Of a stretch of DNA of 64,000 nucleotides, positions 38,154-46,845 are shown one piece after another (position 1 is the first letter of the stretch; each line of letters opens with the position of its first letter). The DNA is taken from positions 248,001 to 312,000 of the forward strand of contig JAEUUG010000012.1 in assembly GCA_016787565.1 (NCBI GenBank), given 5' to 3'. This DNA comes from Cyclobacteriaceae bacterium. Its GTDB lineage: Bacteria; Bacteroidota; Bacteroidia; Cytophagales; Cyclobacteriaceae. A model generated the notes under the pieces. That model made no database searches, was not told the DNA's origin, and was given only the letters and a program-made list of their open reading frames with translations. Made by a program: the position numbers and the translations under genes.

Positions 38154-39590
38154 ATGAATATCACCAGTGCTCCCGCGTTTGAGTTGCCCGTAAAAGATGA
38201 AGTGAGCCGGGTTTTTAACCTTCAACTCAATAATCAACAAAAGGTAGCCGATTCAACGGCCCGTGACCGCATAAAAAAACTGGATCGGTTATTCGATGCG
38301 ATGTTAAAGTATCGCAAAGACATTCAGGAGGCACTCTATAAAGACTTTCGAAAACATCCGAGCGAAGTGGATATCGCGGAAATCTACAAGGTAACATCTG
38401 ATATTAAACATACACGATCACATCTTGCGAAATGGATGCGTCCGAAAAAAGTCTCTACACCATTCTCCCAACTTGGCTCCAGTTCGTACATTCATTATGA
38501 GCCCAAAGGAGTTGTTCTGATTATTTCTCCCTGGAACTTTCCGATTAACTTAACTTTTGGTCCGATGATTTCGGCCATCGCAGCAGGCAATTGTATCATG
38601 CTGAAGCCCTCGGAGTACACACCCCATGCTTCCGCGATCATGAAAAAGATAATCATGGAATTATTTGATGAATCGGAGGTTGCCCTGGTGGAGGGTGACG
38701 TGGACGTTTCAACTGCCTTACTCAAGCTACCCGTCAATCATATCTTTTTTACCGGTGCACCGGAGATTGGAAAAGTGGTGATGCGAGCTGCTGCCGAACA
38801 CCTGGCATCCGTAACACTGGAACTTGGCGGTAAATCACCTACCATTGTCGATGAAACTGCCAATATAAAAGTTGCTGCGCATCGTCTGGCCTTTGGTAAA
38901 TGGCTTAACAACGGGCAGGTTTGCATCGCTCCGGATTATGCTTTTGTCCATCAATCGGTGGCCGATGAATTCATGGAAAATTTAAAGCTCACGATCGAAA
39001 ACTATTATGGAGAGGATGCTTCTCAATCCGCTTCCTACAATCGTATCGTTAACAACAGGCACTTCAAAAGAATACAAGGATATTTTGAAGATGCGCTTTC
39101 GAAAGGCGCTACCGTGGCCTATGGTGGCAAGAACGATTCTTCTCAGAATTATTTCGGACCTACCATCATGACGAATATTCCGGAAGATTCGGATTTGTGG
39201 GAAAAAGAAATTTTTGGCCCCATCTTACCCTTCATTGTGTATACCGATTTACAAGAGGTAATCACCAAAATCAATGCAAAAGAAAAACCACTTGCCCTAT
39301 ACATCTACAGTAACAGTAAAAAAAATGTCGATCGGATTATTCAGCATACACGGGCAGGAGGCACAGTAGTAAATCATAGCGGAATTCACTTCTTTAACAG
39401 CAACCTTCCCTTTGGCGGCACCAACAATAGCGGCATTGGCAAAGGTCATGGTTTCTTTGGCTTTGAAGCTTTTTCCAACGCAAGGGCCGTCACGAAGCAA
39501 TGGTCATCGCTTAGCGGTTTAGACAATATGTCGCCACCGTATACTGAAAAGAAACAAAAACTAATCGATCTAACAATCAAGTGGCTTTGA
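38154..39590 (+). CDS. NAD(P)-dependent aldehyde dehydrogenase
   Basis: A 478-residue class-3-like (coniferyl aldehyde/fatty aldehyde type) dehydrogenase. The general base is Glu223 in VTLELGGKSPTIV, the nucleophile is Cys257 in NNGQVCIAPDY, and the nucleotide-binding segment includes IISPWNFPINLTFGPM. There is a hydrophobic C-terminal end (KQKLIDLTIKWL). It oxidises an aldehyde to the acid. A TATATTTG box at 38100-38107, 46 bases before the start, could be a -7 element, but no -33 match was found. It follows the PQQ dehydrogenase by 127 bases. Confidence 0.94.
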   Translation: MNITSAPAFELPVKDEVSRVFNLQLNNQQKVADSTARDRIKKLDRLFDAMLKYRKDIQEALYKDFRKHPSEVDIAEIYKVTSDIKHTRSHLAKWMRPKKVSTPFSQLGSSSYIHYEPKGVVLIISPWNFPINLTFGPMISAIAAGNCIMLKPSEYTPHASAIMKKIIMELFDESEVALVEGDVDVSTALLKLPVNHIFFTGAPEIGKVVMRAAAEHLASVTLELGGKSPTIVDETANIKVAAHRLAFGKWLNNGQVCIAPDYAFVHQSVADEFMENLKLTIENYYGEDASQSASYNRIVNNRHFKRIQGYFEDALSKGATVAYGGKNDSSQNYFGPTIMTNIPEDSDLWEKEIFGPILPFIVYTDLQEVITKINAKEKPLALYIYSNSKKNVDRIIQHTRAGGTVVNHSGIHFFNSNLPFGGTNNSGIGKGHGFFGFEAFSNARAVTKQWSSLSGLDNMSPPYTEKKQKLIDLTIKWL

Positions 39591-39660
39591 CGCTGTTCTA
39601 AGATTGTAATTTCAATTTTTCGTGCTCACCTGCGCACACATTCTTATGGATAAATCTACC

Positions 39661-42129
39661 ATGAAAACAACCTTAGTAATTGTCCTTTGCTTATTGCTTT
39701 CCGCAAATGTCTCCACTCCTCTCGCAGCACAGCACGGTGTAACGGCTGAGGCCATCGATAAAAAATCATTTAATCCGGCAACGGTTATCTGGCTCTCAAA
39801 GCCTGCAACAAAATGGGAAGAAGCTCTTCCTGTTGGTAATGGCCGCCTTGGGGCTATGATCTATGGAGGTGTTCATGAATCCATTATACAACTCAATGAA
39901 GAAACATACTGGTCGGGCGGGCCATACTCCACCATAAAAAAAGGTGGCCATGAAAAACTAAAAGAAATTCAGCAGCTTGTCTTTGAAGAGAAAATGCTTC
40001 AGGCCCATAACCTGTTTGGCAGGCACCTTATGGGATACCCGGTAGAGCAACAAAAATATCAATCACTCGCCAACCTGCATCTCCAATTCGATTTCAAAAA
40101 AGAATATACACAGTATAAACGATGGCTTGACCTGGAAACCGGGATAAGTGCTGTAGATTTTTCGGTGGATGGCACACGCTATCATCAGGAAATTTTTTCT
40201 TCACATCCCGATCAGGTTATTGTTATGCGCATCGAGGCCGATGTGCCCGGGAGCGTTTCCTTTTCAGCAAACCTTCGTGGTGTTCGCAACCAGGCTCACT
40301 CCAATTATGGCACCGACTATTTTGAAATGAATGGATGGAATGCTGATGGATTGATGCTCAGTGGAAAATCGGCAGACTACCTGGGGGTAGAAGGAAAATT
40401 ACGCTATGATGCACGGATAAAAGTAATTCCGGAAGGAGGCACTGTTTCTGTTGACGGATACATGCTTCAGGTTTCACAAGCGAATGCCGTAACCATTTAC
40501 ATAGCCGCAGCAACCAACTTTGTGAAATATAATGATGTCAGTGCCAACGAACACCTTCGTACAGAGCAATATTTTAAAAACATTTCACATAAAACTTATG
40601 CTGCAATCAAAGCTGATCATGTAAAAAATTTCCAACATCTTTTTGCCAGAACTTCTTTATCGCTACAGGGAAATGAACATTCATTTCTACCGACTGATGA
40701 GCGGATGATCAGCATTCAAACTTCGCCTGACGCCCAACTGGCTGCGTTGTGTTATCAGTTTGGACGGTATGTGCTCATCAGTTCTTCCAGGCCGGGAACA
40801 GAACCTGCTAATCTGCAAGGCATATGGAACAATGACATGAACCCGGCATGGGATTCAAAATACACCACCAACATCAACACAGAAATGAATTACTGGGCAG
40901 CCGAATCAGCCAACCTTGCCGAATGTGCTGAACCATTGTTTCGTATGGTTAAGGAGCTGACCGATCAGGGAACAAAGGTTGCCCGTGAACACTATGGCGC
41001 GAAAGGTTGGGTGTTCCATCAGAATACAGATTTATGGCGCGTGGCCGCTCCGATGGACGGACCTACCTGGGGAACGTTTACAGTAGGTGGTGCATGGCTG
41101 GTGAACGAACTGTGGGAACATTATCGCTTTACGCAGGACGAAAAATTTCTCCAAGAGTTATACCCGATCATGAAAGGGTCGGTGGAGTTCTTCATGGACT
41201 TTTTAATTCCACACCCCAATGGAAAATGGCTGGTCACCAACCCTTCTACCTCACCGGAAAATTTCCCGAAAAGTCCGGGCAACCATCGCTACTTTGATGA
41301 AGTTACCGGAAGTATGATACCCGGTACTACCATCTGCGCAGGCTCATCCATTGACATGCAAATTCTTATGGATCTCTTTTCAAATTATGCTCACGCCACT
41401 GAATTACTCACCACAGATTTGGAATTTGGCAAACGCGTAACCGATGCGAGAAGAAAATTAGTACCGCCCCAGATCGGTAAAGACGGATCGCTACAGGAGT
41501 GGGCTGATGATTGGGGACAGTTAGAAGAAAACCACCGTCACTTTTCACATTTGTATGGGCTGTATCCTGGTAATGTTTTATCACCGCGAAAAACTCCCGA
41601 ATTTATGACTGGCTGCAAGGCGGTTCTTGAGCAACGAGGTGATGGTGGTGCGGGTTGGTCTCGTGCCTGGAAAGTTGCCTTGTGGGGCCGACTTGGTGAT
41701 GGCAACAGGGCCAATAAAATATTTAAAGGCTACCTCAAGGAACAAGCCTACCCGCAGCTTTTCGCAAAATGCTTTACTCCCTTGCAGGTAGATGGAACAC
41801 TAGGAATGACAGCCGGTATCTCGGAGTTATTGATACAATCGCATGAAGGATACATTCAACTGTTACCAGCTTTACCGGATGAGTGGAAAGACGGAACATT
41901 TAAGGGTGTTTGTACCCGCGATGGCTTCGAACTAGAGTTTACGTGGGCTGAAGGAAAAGTTAAACGTATCAGTGTACTTTCCAGGCAAGGCAAACCCTTC
42001 CGGTTGCGCATCGATTCACCCATGAAAGTCACAACAAATGGAGCAGTGGTTAAAATCAAAAAAACAGAATTGGGAATACTTGAATATGATACCAAAAAAA
42101 ATCAGCGCTACCAATTGCTAGAAAAATAG
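39661..42129 (+). CDS. Glycoside hydrolase family 95 (alpha-L-fucosidase type)
   Basis: An 822-residue exported enzyme with signal peptide MKTTLVIVLCLLLSANVS. The N-terminal beta domain (LPVGNGRLGAMIYGGV, LNEETYWSGGP) and the (alpha/alpha)6 barrel are characteristic of GH95. Conserved active-site regions are TTNINTEMNYWAAESANL with Asn404/Asn406 and the acid Glu533 in NPSTSPEN, then HFSHLYGLYPG. GH95 enzymes mostly cleave alpha-1,2-fucosyl or alpha-galactosyl linkages by inversion. Fucosylated xyloglucan or pectin side chains are plausible substrates, given the nearby polysaccharide locus, but it is on the opposite strand. No type IX sorting domain is present. Confidence 0.93.
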   Translation: MKTTLVIVLCLLLSANVSTPLAAQHGVTAEAIDKKSFNPATVIWLSKPATKWEEALPVGNGRLGAMIYGGVHESIIQLNEETYWSGGPYSTIKKGGHEKLKEIQQLVFEEKMLQAHNLFGRHLMGYPVEQQKYQSLANLHLQFDFKKEYTQYKRWLDLETGISAVDFSVDGTRYHQEIFSSHPDQVIVMRIEADVPGSVSFSANLRGVRNQAHSNYGTDYFEMNGWNADGLMLSGKSADYLGVEGKLRYDARIKVIPEGGTVSVDGYMLQVSQANAVTIYIAAATNFVKYNDVSANEHLRTEQYFKNISHKTYAAIKADHVKNFQHLFARTSLSLQGNEHSFLPTDERMISIQTSPDAQLAALCYQFGRYVLISSSRPGTEPANLQGIWNNDMNPAWDSKYTTNINTEMNYWAAESANLAECAEPLFRMVKELTDQGTKVAREHYGAKGWVFHQNTDLWRVAAPMDGPTWGTFTVGGAWLVNELWEHYRFTQDEKFLQELYPIMKGSVEFFMDFLIPHPNGKWLVTNPSTSPENFPKSPGNHRYFDEVTGSMIPGTTICAGSSIDMQILMDLFSNYAHATELLTTDLEFGKRVTDARRKLVPPQIGKDGSLQEWADDWGQLEENHRHFSHLYGLYPGNVLSPRKTPEFMTGCKAVLEQRGDGGAGWSRAWKVALWGRLGDGNRANKIFKGYLKEQAYPQLFAKCFTPLQVDGTLGMTAGISELLIQSHEGYIQLLPALPDEWKDGTFKGVCTRDGFELEFTWAEGKVKRISVLSRQGKPFRLRIDSPMKVTTNGAVVKIKKTELGILEYDTKKNQRYQLLEK

Positions 42130-42168
42130 AAAGAGATGGGCTGAATCTCCTTCAACCCTTTCTCTTTT
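42129..42168. terminator. Bidirectional terminator between GH95 and DUF5009 genes
   Basis: A stem of about 15 pairs with one internal loop and one mismatch surrounds the loop TCTCC, with A-rich left and T-rich right flanks. It lies between two convergent stops only 43 bases apart. Confidence 0.6.
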
Positions 42169-42172
42169 AGCA

Positions 42173-43297
42173 TTACACTTTAATGTAAATCTTCTTCTTA
42201 TCCAGCACATACCCTACTGCCCAGCAGGTCAGCATAAAGAAAAAGGCAAATAAGAATGAAGCATTAATCGGACTGGCAAAGCTTCCAAAGAGTGTTGCAT
42301 AGAACCAGTTCGCCAGACTTCTGTCGCCCACCGGAATTAAATAAAGCGTTATCAGCAACACTTCCGATAACAAATAAATGAAAAGCGGGTTTCGTCCGAA
42401 CACCACAAAGAAGTGCGTGAATTTTTTCCGTTTTACTATTTCAATAACATAAATCAGGGCCGGCAAAATCAACAGGTCAAGACCAACGGTTAACAAAACA
42501 AAGGAACTGGTCCATAATTTTTTATTGATCGGGAACACCATATCCCATGTCAGTGCTGCGAAAATAAGTAAAGCTCCGACCAACATCAGCTTGGCAATCG
42601 TTTCATAACTATTTCCATGTTTGCGAATAAAATCACCAGCCAGGTATCCAAAAATAACATTGACAATAGCCGGAAGTGTACTCAGCAAACCCTCCGGATC
42701 AAAGGCAATGCCCTCCCCATTGTACAAATGTTTCTCACCAAATAAAGCGAGATCAAACTTCAATGCAGCATTACCAACCAGGCTGTAAGGATCATTGGGA
42801 TCACCAAATGCATACGAAACAATCCAATACCCTAACAAAGCAAGTGCACTGAATGCGATAGCAAATTTCTTCGATCCATAATGAAGAATAATGGAAGCGA
42901 AAAAATAACACAATGCGATGCGTTGCAGCACACCCAGTATTCTGGTTTCACCTATGGGTTTTACTTCCAGTCCACCACCCGCACCTTCCTGAAAAAACGG
43001 AAACCAGTACATCAGATAGCCCAGTAAAAAAATAATAAAAGTTCGCTTTAGTGTTTTGCGCCAGAATACACTGCTGCCTTGCGCTTCATATTTATACATG
43101 ACAAAGGCCATGGCATTACCTACTGCAAAAAGAAAAGAAGGAAACACCAGATCGGTTGGTGTGAACCCATGCCAGTCGGCATGTAACAATGGGCCGTAGG
43201 CAATATCCCAACTGCCGGGTGAGTTCACAATAATCATAAAGCAAATGGTCATCCCTCTGAACACATCAAGGGCAAGGTAGCGCTGGTTGTCTGACAT
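42173..43297 (-). CDS. DUF5009/HGSNAT-like acyltransferase membrane protein
   Basis: A 374-residue inner-membrane protein with about ten to eleven spans. It opens LALDVFRGMTICFMIIVNSPG and carries HADWHGFTPTDLVFPSFLF, the conserved block of heparan-alpha-glucosaminide N-acetyltransferase relatives (COG4299, NagX-like). These are thought to transfer acyl groups across the membrane to sugars. The target here is unknown. It is on the same strand as the polysaccharide locus, 157 bases after the diheme cytochrome gene. Confidence 0.85.
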   Translation of the reverse strand: MSDNQRYLALDVFRGMTICFMIIVNSPGSWDIAYGPLLHADWHGFTPTDLVFPSFLFAVGNAMAFVMYKYEAQGSSVFWRKTLKRTFIIFLLGYLMYWFPFFQEGAGGGLEVKPIGETRILGVLQRIALCYFFASIILHYGSKKFAIAFSALALLGYWIVSYAFGDPNDPYSLVGNAALKFDLALFGEKHLYNGEGIAFDPEGLLSTLPAIVNVIFGYLAGDFIRKHGNSYETIAKLMLVGALLIFAALTWDMVFPINKKLWTSSFVLLTVGLDLLILPALIYVIEIVKRKKFTHFFVVFGRNPLFIYLLSEVLLITLYLIPVGDRSLANWFYATLFGSFASPINASFLFAFFFMLTCWAVGYVLDKKKIYIKV

Positions 43298-43454
43298 AGG
43301 TTTAAGAATGTTTAGGCGTTATTAAAACTACTAAAATTTTAAATCCTACAACTTGACGATGAGAAAAAAGAAAAAGACACATCACACACACAGCATATAA
43401 CCACCTTCGCGCAAAAAAATCCTGGCAGTGTACATACTGTCCCGAAGAGCTTAT

Positions 43455-44441
43455 TTAATTATTTTGTGCTGATGAAAATTTCACTACAAGATTATTGACA
43501 GGCTTCCTTGTATGGAGATAGGCATAGATGGCACTCAAATCCTCTTCGGTCATGTGCGCATACATAGTCCAGGGCATTACAGAGTTATATTCACCAGGCT
43601 TTACATCAGGCACCCGGTAAGTCGAGTCGGCATACTGTTTAAACCGCTGAATAAATTCTTCCTTTGATAGCTTACCGATACCCGTTTCCGCATCAGGTGT
43701 AATATTGGAAGAGCGAACAACAGAACCATCCGGGAAAGCAAATTCTCTTCCGCCTGAAAAGGCAAGTGATTCGATGATTTGTCCCTTATCAACCTGGGTA
43801 TGGCATTCGATACACCCGGAGGCATTTACCAGATAGGCACCATTGGCAAGGAGGTCGGATGGATCAGGACGTTTGGTTGGACTGCCCTTTTTGGGAATGG
43901 TATTAATAATAAAATTCATTGGAAAATTGGAAGTAGATTCCGGAACTTCATTCGGCACAGGATCGAGCGTGCGGATAAAAGCAATGATGGAATAAACATC
44001 TTCATCATCCATCTTTCCATAATACAAGTAAGGCATCACCGGAAAAATGGACCGCCCATCTTTATTAACACCGGTGGTAATAACACGATAAAGTTCACCA
44101 TCCGTATACCGTCCGATACCCGATGGCGTAATGTTCTTGGCAAAGTAAATTCCAGGAAATCCAACACGCTCATCAAAACGATCTCCGCCCTTTCCCAATG
44201 TTCCGGGTGTTATCGGCCCGGAGAATTTACTCCAGTCGCGGGTAGAGTGGCAATCCAGGCAAACCGTAACCGAATGGGCGAGGTAGCGACCGCGTTCAAT
44301 ACGCTCGGGTGTTGCTTCAATGTTAAGATCGGGTGCTCCACCAACATCAGGCAGCGCAATTCTGATGTAGGTTAATAGTCCACCGATGGCAACCGCTACC
44401 AACACGAGCAGTATGCCCACAATTTTCAGAATACTTTTCAT
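43455..44441 (-). CDS. Diheme cytochrome c, periplasmic-facing
   Basis: A 328-residue protein anchored by an N-terminal span (about 5-27). It has two cytochrome c folds with heme motifs VCLDCH and CIECH. Likely axial methionines are in PVMPYLYYGKM and NSVMPWTMYAHM. This is the form that often carries electrons from periplasmic dehydrogenases to oxidases. The PQQ enzyme, the GMC oxidoreductase or an outside partner could be the donor; none is next to it on the same strand. No terminator separates it from the DUF5009 gene. Confidence 0.92.
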   Translation of the reverse strand: MKSILKIVGILLVLVAVAIGGLLTYIRIALPDVGGAPDLNIEATPERIERGRYLAHSVTVCLDCHSTRDWSKFSGPITPGTLGKGGDRFDERVGFPGIYFAKNITPSGIGRYTDGELYRVITTGVNKDGRSIFPVMPYLYYGKMDDEDVYSIIAFIRTLDPVPNEVPESTSNFPMNFIINTIPKKGSPTKRPDPSDLLANGAYLVNASGCIECHTQVDKGQIIESLAFSGGREFAFPDGSVVRSSNITPDAETGIGKLSKEEFIQRFKQYADSTYRVPDVKPGEYNSVMPWTMYAHMTEEDLSAIYAYLHTRKPVNNLVVKFSSAQNN

Positions 44442-44536
44442 GGTTCAGGGTTTGGTAATAATGAAGATAAATAAATTTATCATCACGTTAACCCGAACAG
44501 AAACACATCCTGAATAAATTCTTTTGATATAAGCGA

Positions 44537-46804
44537 TTAAAGCTTCATGATTTTTCTGAGCTTCAGGTAGCCATCTTGTTCAATGATGACCAGGTACATA
44601 CCCGCAGGATAATCAGCAAGTGAAAGTGAAGCTGTTCCTGTGAATTTTTCGGTGATCAGAATTTTACCCATGGCATCCGTTACAACCACCTTGTATTTTC
44701 CTTTCTGTTGATTGACAATGGTAATGAACTGGTGTGTTGGATTTGGATAAATTTCGACAGAAACAGATTGGAGTAATTCGTTGCTGGTTATGGTGCTGCA
44801 CGCACTTGCATCAGTAATTGGCGATATTCCGGTAGAACCGCCTGAACATATACTACACACATCCAATGTGGCCGTTCCATTTTCAGTTCCACTGCAATCG
44901 TAATTTGCCTCCACAAAATAGGAGAGCATACGGATGTAGTTAAGTTGATAACCATTACTGTTCTCCGTTACCGACCATGAATTTAACGGCCATGAGGTAT
45001 TGAAATCTTTATATGACTTTTGAGCTGGTTGTCCCTTGGGCGGGGTCAGCGATTCTGAATTGCATAGCGCATTACTTCCTCCACAGGTGTTGGTGGCACA
45101 GCAACCATCACGATCATAACTTGGATTCGGTCCGCCTGTTACAAATCCGGGAGCAGGACCAAAGGTTGATGTTCCCACCCGATCCCACTTGGCACTGCCA
45201 TTGGTGAACCAGGAGTGATAAAATTCATTTACACTATTCTTCGCTCCGTACGCATACATATTCGATAAGTACACCATACTGAATGGATTCGTGCCGTGCA
45301 AGTAGTGAACGAAACCTTCCGCTGCCATCGTTGCATCACTATTTTTGGTTGCATCAATACCATACGTAATCATATCCAGAAACATCAACGCCTGACTTCC
45401 TTTCGTTGCATTACTCCCCCATGTATAATCTTTAATATGCGCACCATAGGGATCTTTGTCATTATAAAATGCAGCAAAATTCTCATCACCATTCATGGCA
45501 TTTTTATATACAGTACGAATAGCATTTGACACCGTTGGTGTTGCACCGGGCAGGTTCGCATAGTATAATAACGTTTCCTGATTCGCTGTTTCAAACGGAT
45601 AAGCAAATGTCCAGGCGATAAGGTGAACTTGCGTGTAATTGTTGTCAACGAAACTGCGATAGGCTGCATCACCGGTGATTTCAAATAAGAAACAAGCTGC
45701 TTTAAGCTTGGCCATCAACCTGCCATAATCATCCGTTTCTTGTTGCCCGGCACCAAGGCCACTCGTGCCCGATGCGCTGTCATTGTTCTTAAAAATAACA
45801 GCCGGATTGGCAATGGCCCAGTTCCATGCCTTGATGGCTGCCGTCTTCAATGTCTCTGCATATTGCTTCATGCCGATACCGCCATAAACTTTGGAAGCGA
45901 GCGCAAATGCAGCAGCACTATGTAGCGTAGCCGAAGTACTGGGAGTTCCGTAATAACTTGGTCCGGTAGCACTCGATGGCGGACTGCCGTGTGCTAACCC
46001 AACAATACTCAACATACTCCCGTTGGGTCGCTGCATCCGCAGTAAATGATCAATGCCCCATTTTGCTTCATCCAAAATATCAGGAATTTTATTTCCTGAC
46101 TCCGGAATATTGTAATCGTCACCCCATACGCCCGGCCGCTCGATGTAGGCGCGCATAAAATCAGCCACATAGTTGGCAGTCCAGGTGGTGTATTTATTAT
46201 AATCACCGGCATCGTACCAGCCTCCGCTTACATCAAGTTCGGATGATACATCGCCTGTCTTGTTGTATTGCCGTGCATTTAAGTCCTGTAAATTTTTTAC
46301 GTGACTGGCACCATCGGCCCAGGCTGATCCTGCAAATGCAGCGTTCTTTTCAAAACCTGCCCGCTGGTAGAAAAAAGTTCGCACTGCATGTTTCAGAACT
46401 TCTTTATAAACATCCTTATCGATGATAAAATCATATGACTTTACATTGTTATCGACATCCAGCACATAGTATGTTCCCGGATTGGTTACGGATGAAAAAT
46501 CAAACCACCATATTTTATCGCCCGATGATGCGTCTGTAACACCGGCTTTCCAGGAAGTAGCACTTCCACTTAAAACCGATGTACTCGTGGCCTTATCGAT
46601 GAGTTGATAGGTAGAGCCTGGAGTAAATGATTCGGCCGCATCAAATCCTGTTTTAGGATCACGGATAACGGCAATTTTTCGGGATACCGGCCGATACCCA
46701 AACTGATCAACAACAATGTATTTGGATATGGTTTGCGCCAGTGAAGTAAAGGAGCCGGCTAACAATACCACCAGTATCAGGTTTCGACTTACAACTTGTT
46801 TCAT
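44537..46804 (-). CDS. GH9 endoglucanase with type IX secretion sorting domain
   Basis: A 755-residue cellulase. It has a signal peptide (about 1-24), an N-terminal Ig-like CelD_N domain (VVDQFGYRPVSRKIAVI), and an (alpha/alpha)6 GH9 domain with the catalytic base region GGWYDAGDYNKY (Asp198, Asp201). It continues through LHGTNPFSMVYL to SVTENSNGYQLNYIRML, where the acid residue is expected. A cysteine-containing linker (DVCSICSGGSTG) precedes a C-terminal sorting domain (VEIYPNPTHQFITIVN and MGKILITEKF) of the type IX secretion family. It should be secreted to the cell surface and cut beta-1,4-glucan. The start at 46804 puts MKQVVSRNLIL at the N-terminus. It is the last gene of the locus. 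Confidence 0.94.
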   Translation of the reverse strand: MKQVVSRNLILVVLLAGSFTSLAQTISKYIVVDQFGYRPVSRKIAVIRDPKTGFDAAESFTPGSTYQLIDKATSTSVLSGSATSWKAGVTDASSGDKIWWFDFSSVTNPGTYYVLDVDNNVKSYDFIIDKDVYKEVLKHAVRTFFYQRAGFEKNAAFAGSAWADGASHVKNLQDLNARQYNKTGDVSSELDVSGGWYDAGDYNKYTTWTANYVADFMRAYIERPGVWGDDYNIPESGNKIPDILDEAKWGIDHLLRMQRPNGSMLSIVGLAHGSPPSSATGPSYYGTPSTSATLHSAAAFALASKVYGGIGMKQYAETLKTAAIKAWNWAIANPAVIFKNNDSASGTSGLGAGQQETDDYGRLMAKLKAACFLFEITGDAAYRSFVDNNYTQVHLIAWTFAYPFETANQETLLYYANLPGATPTVSNAIRTVYKNAMNGDENFAAFYNDKDPYGAHIKDYTWGSNATKGSQALMFLDMITYGIDATKNSDATMAAEGFVHYLHGTNPFSMVYLSNMYAYGAKNSVNEFYHSWFTNGSAKWDRVGTSTFGPAPGFVTGGPNPSYDRDGCCATNTCGGSNALCNSESLTPPKGQPAQKSYKDFNTSWPLNSWSVTENSNGYQLNYIRMLSYFVEANYDCSGTENGTATLDVCSICSGGSTGISPITDASACSTITSNELLQSVSVEIYPNPTHQFITIVNQQKGKYKVVVTDAMGKILITEKFTGTASLSLADYPAGMYLVIIEQDGYLKLRKIMKL

Positions 46805-46845
46805 AGTACACATTCCATTTAGTATTTAATAAAATTCCGCCAGCA

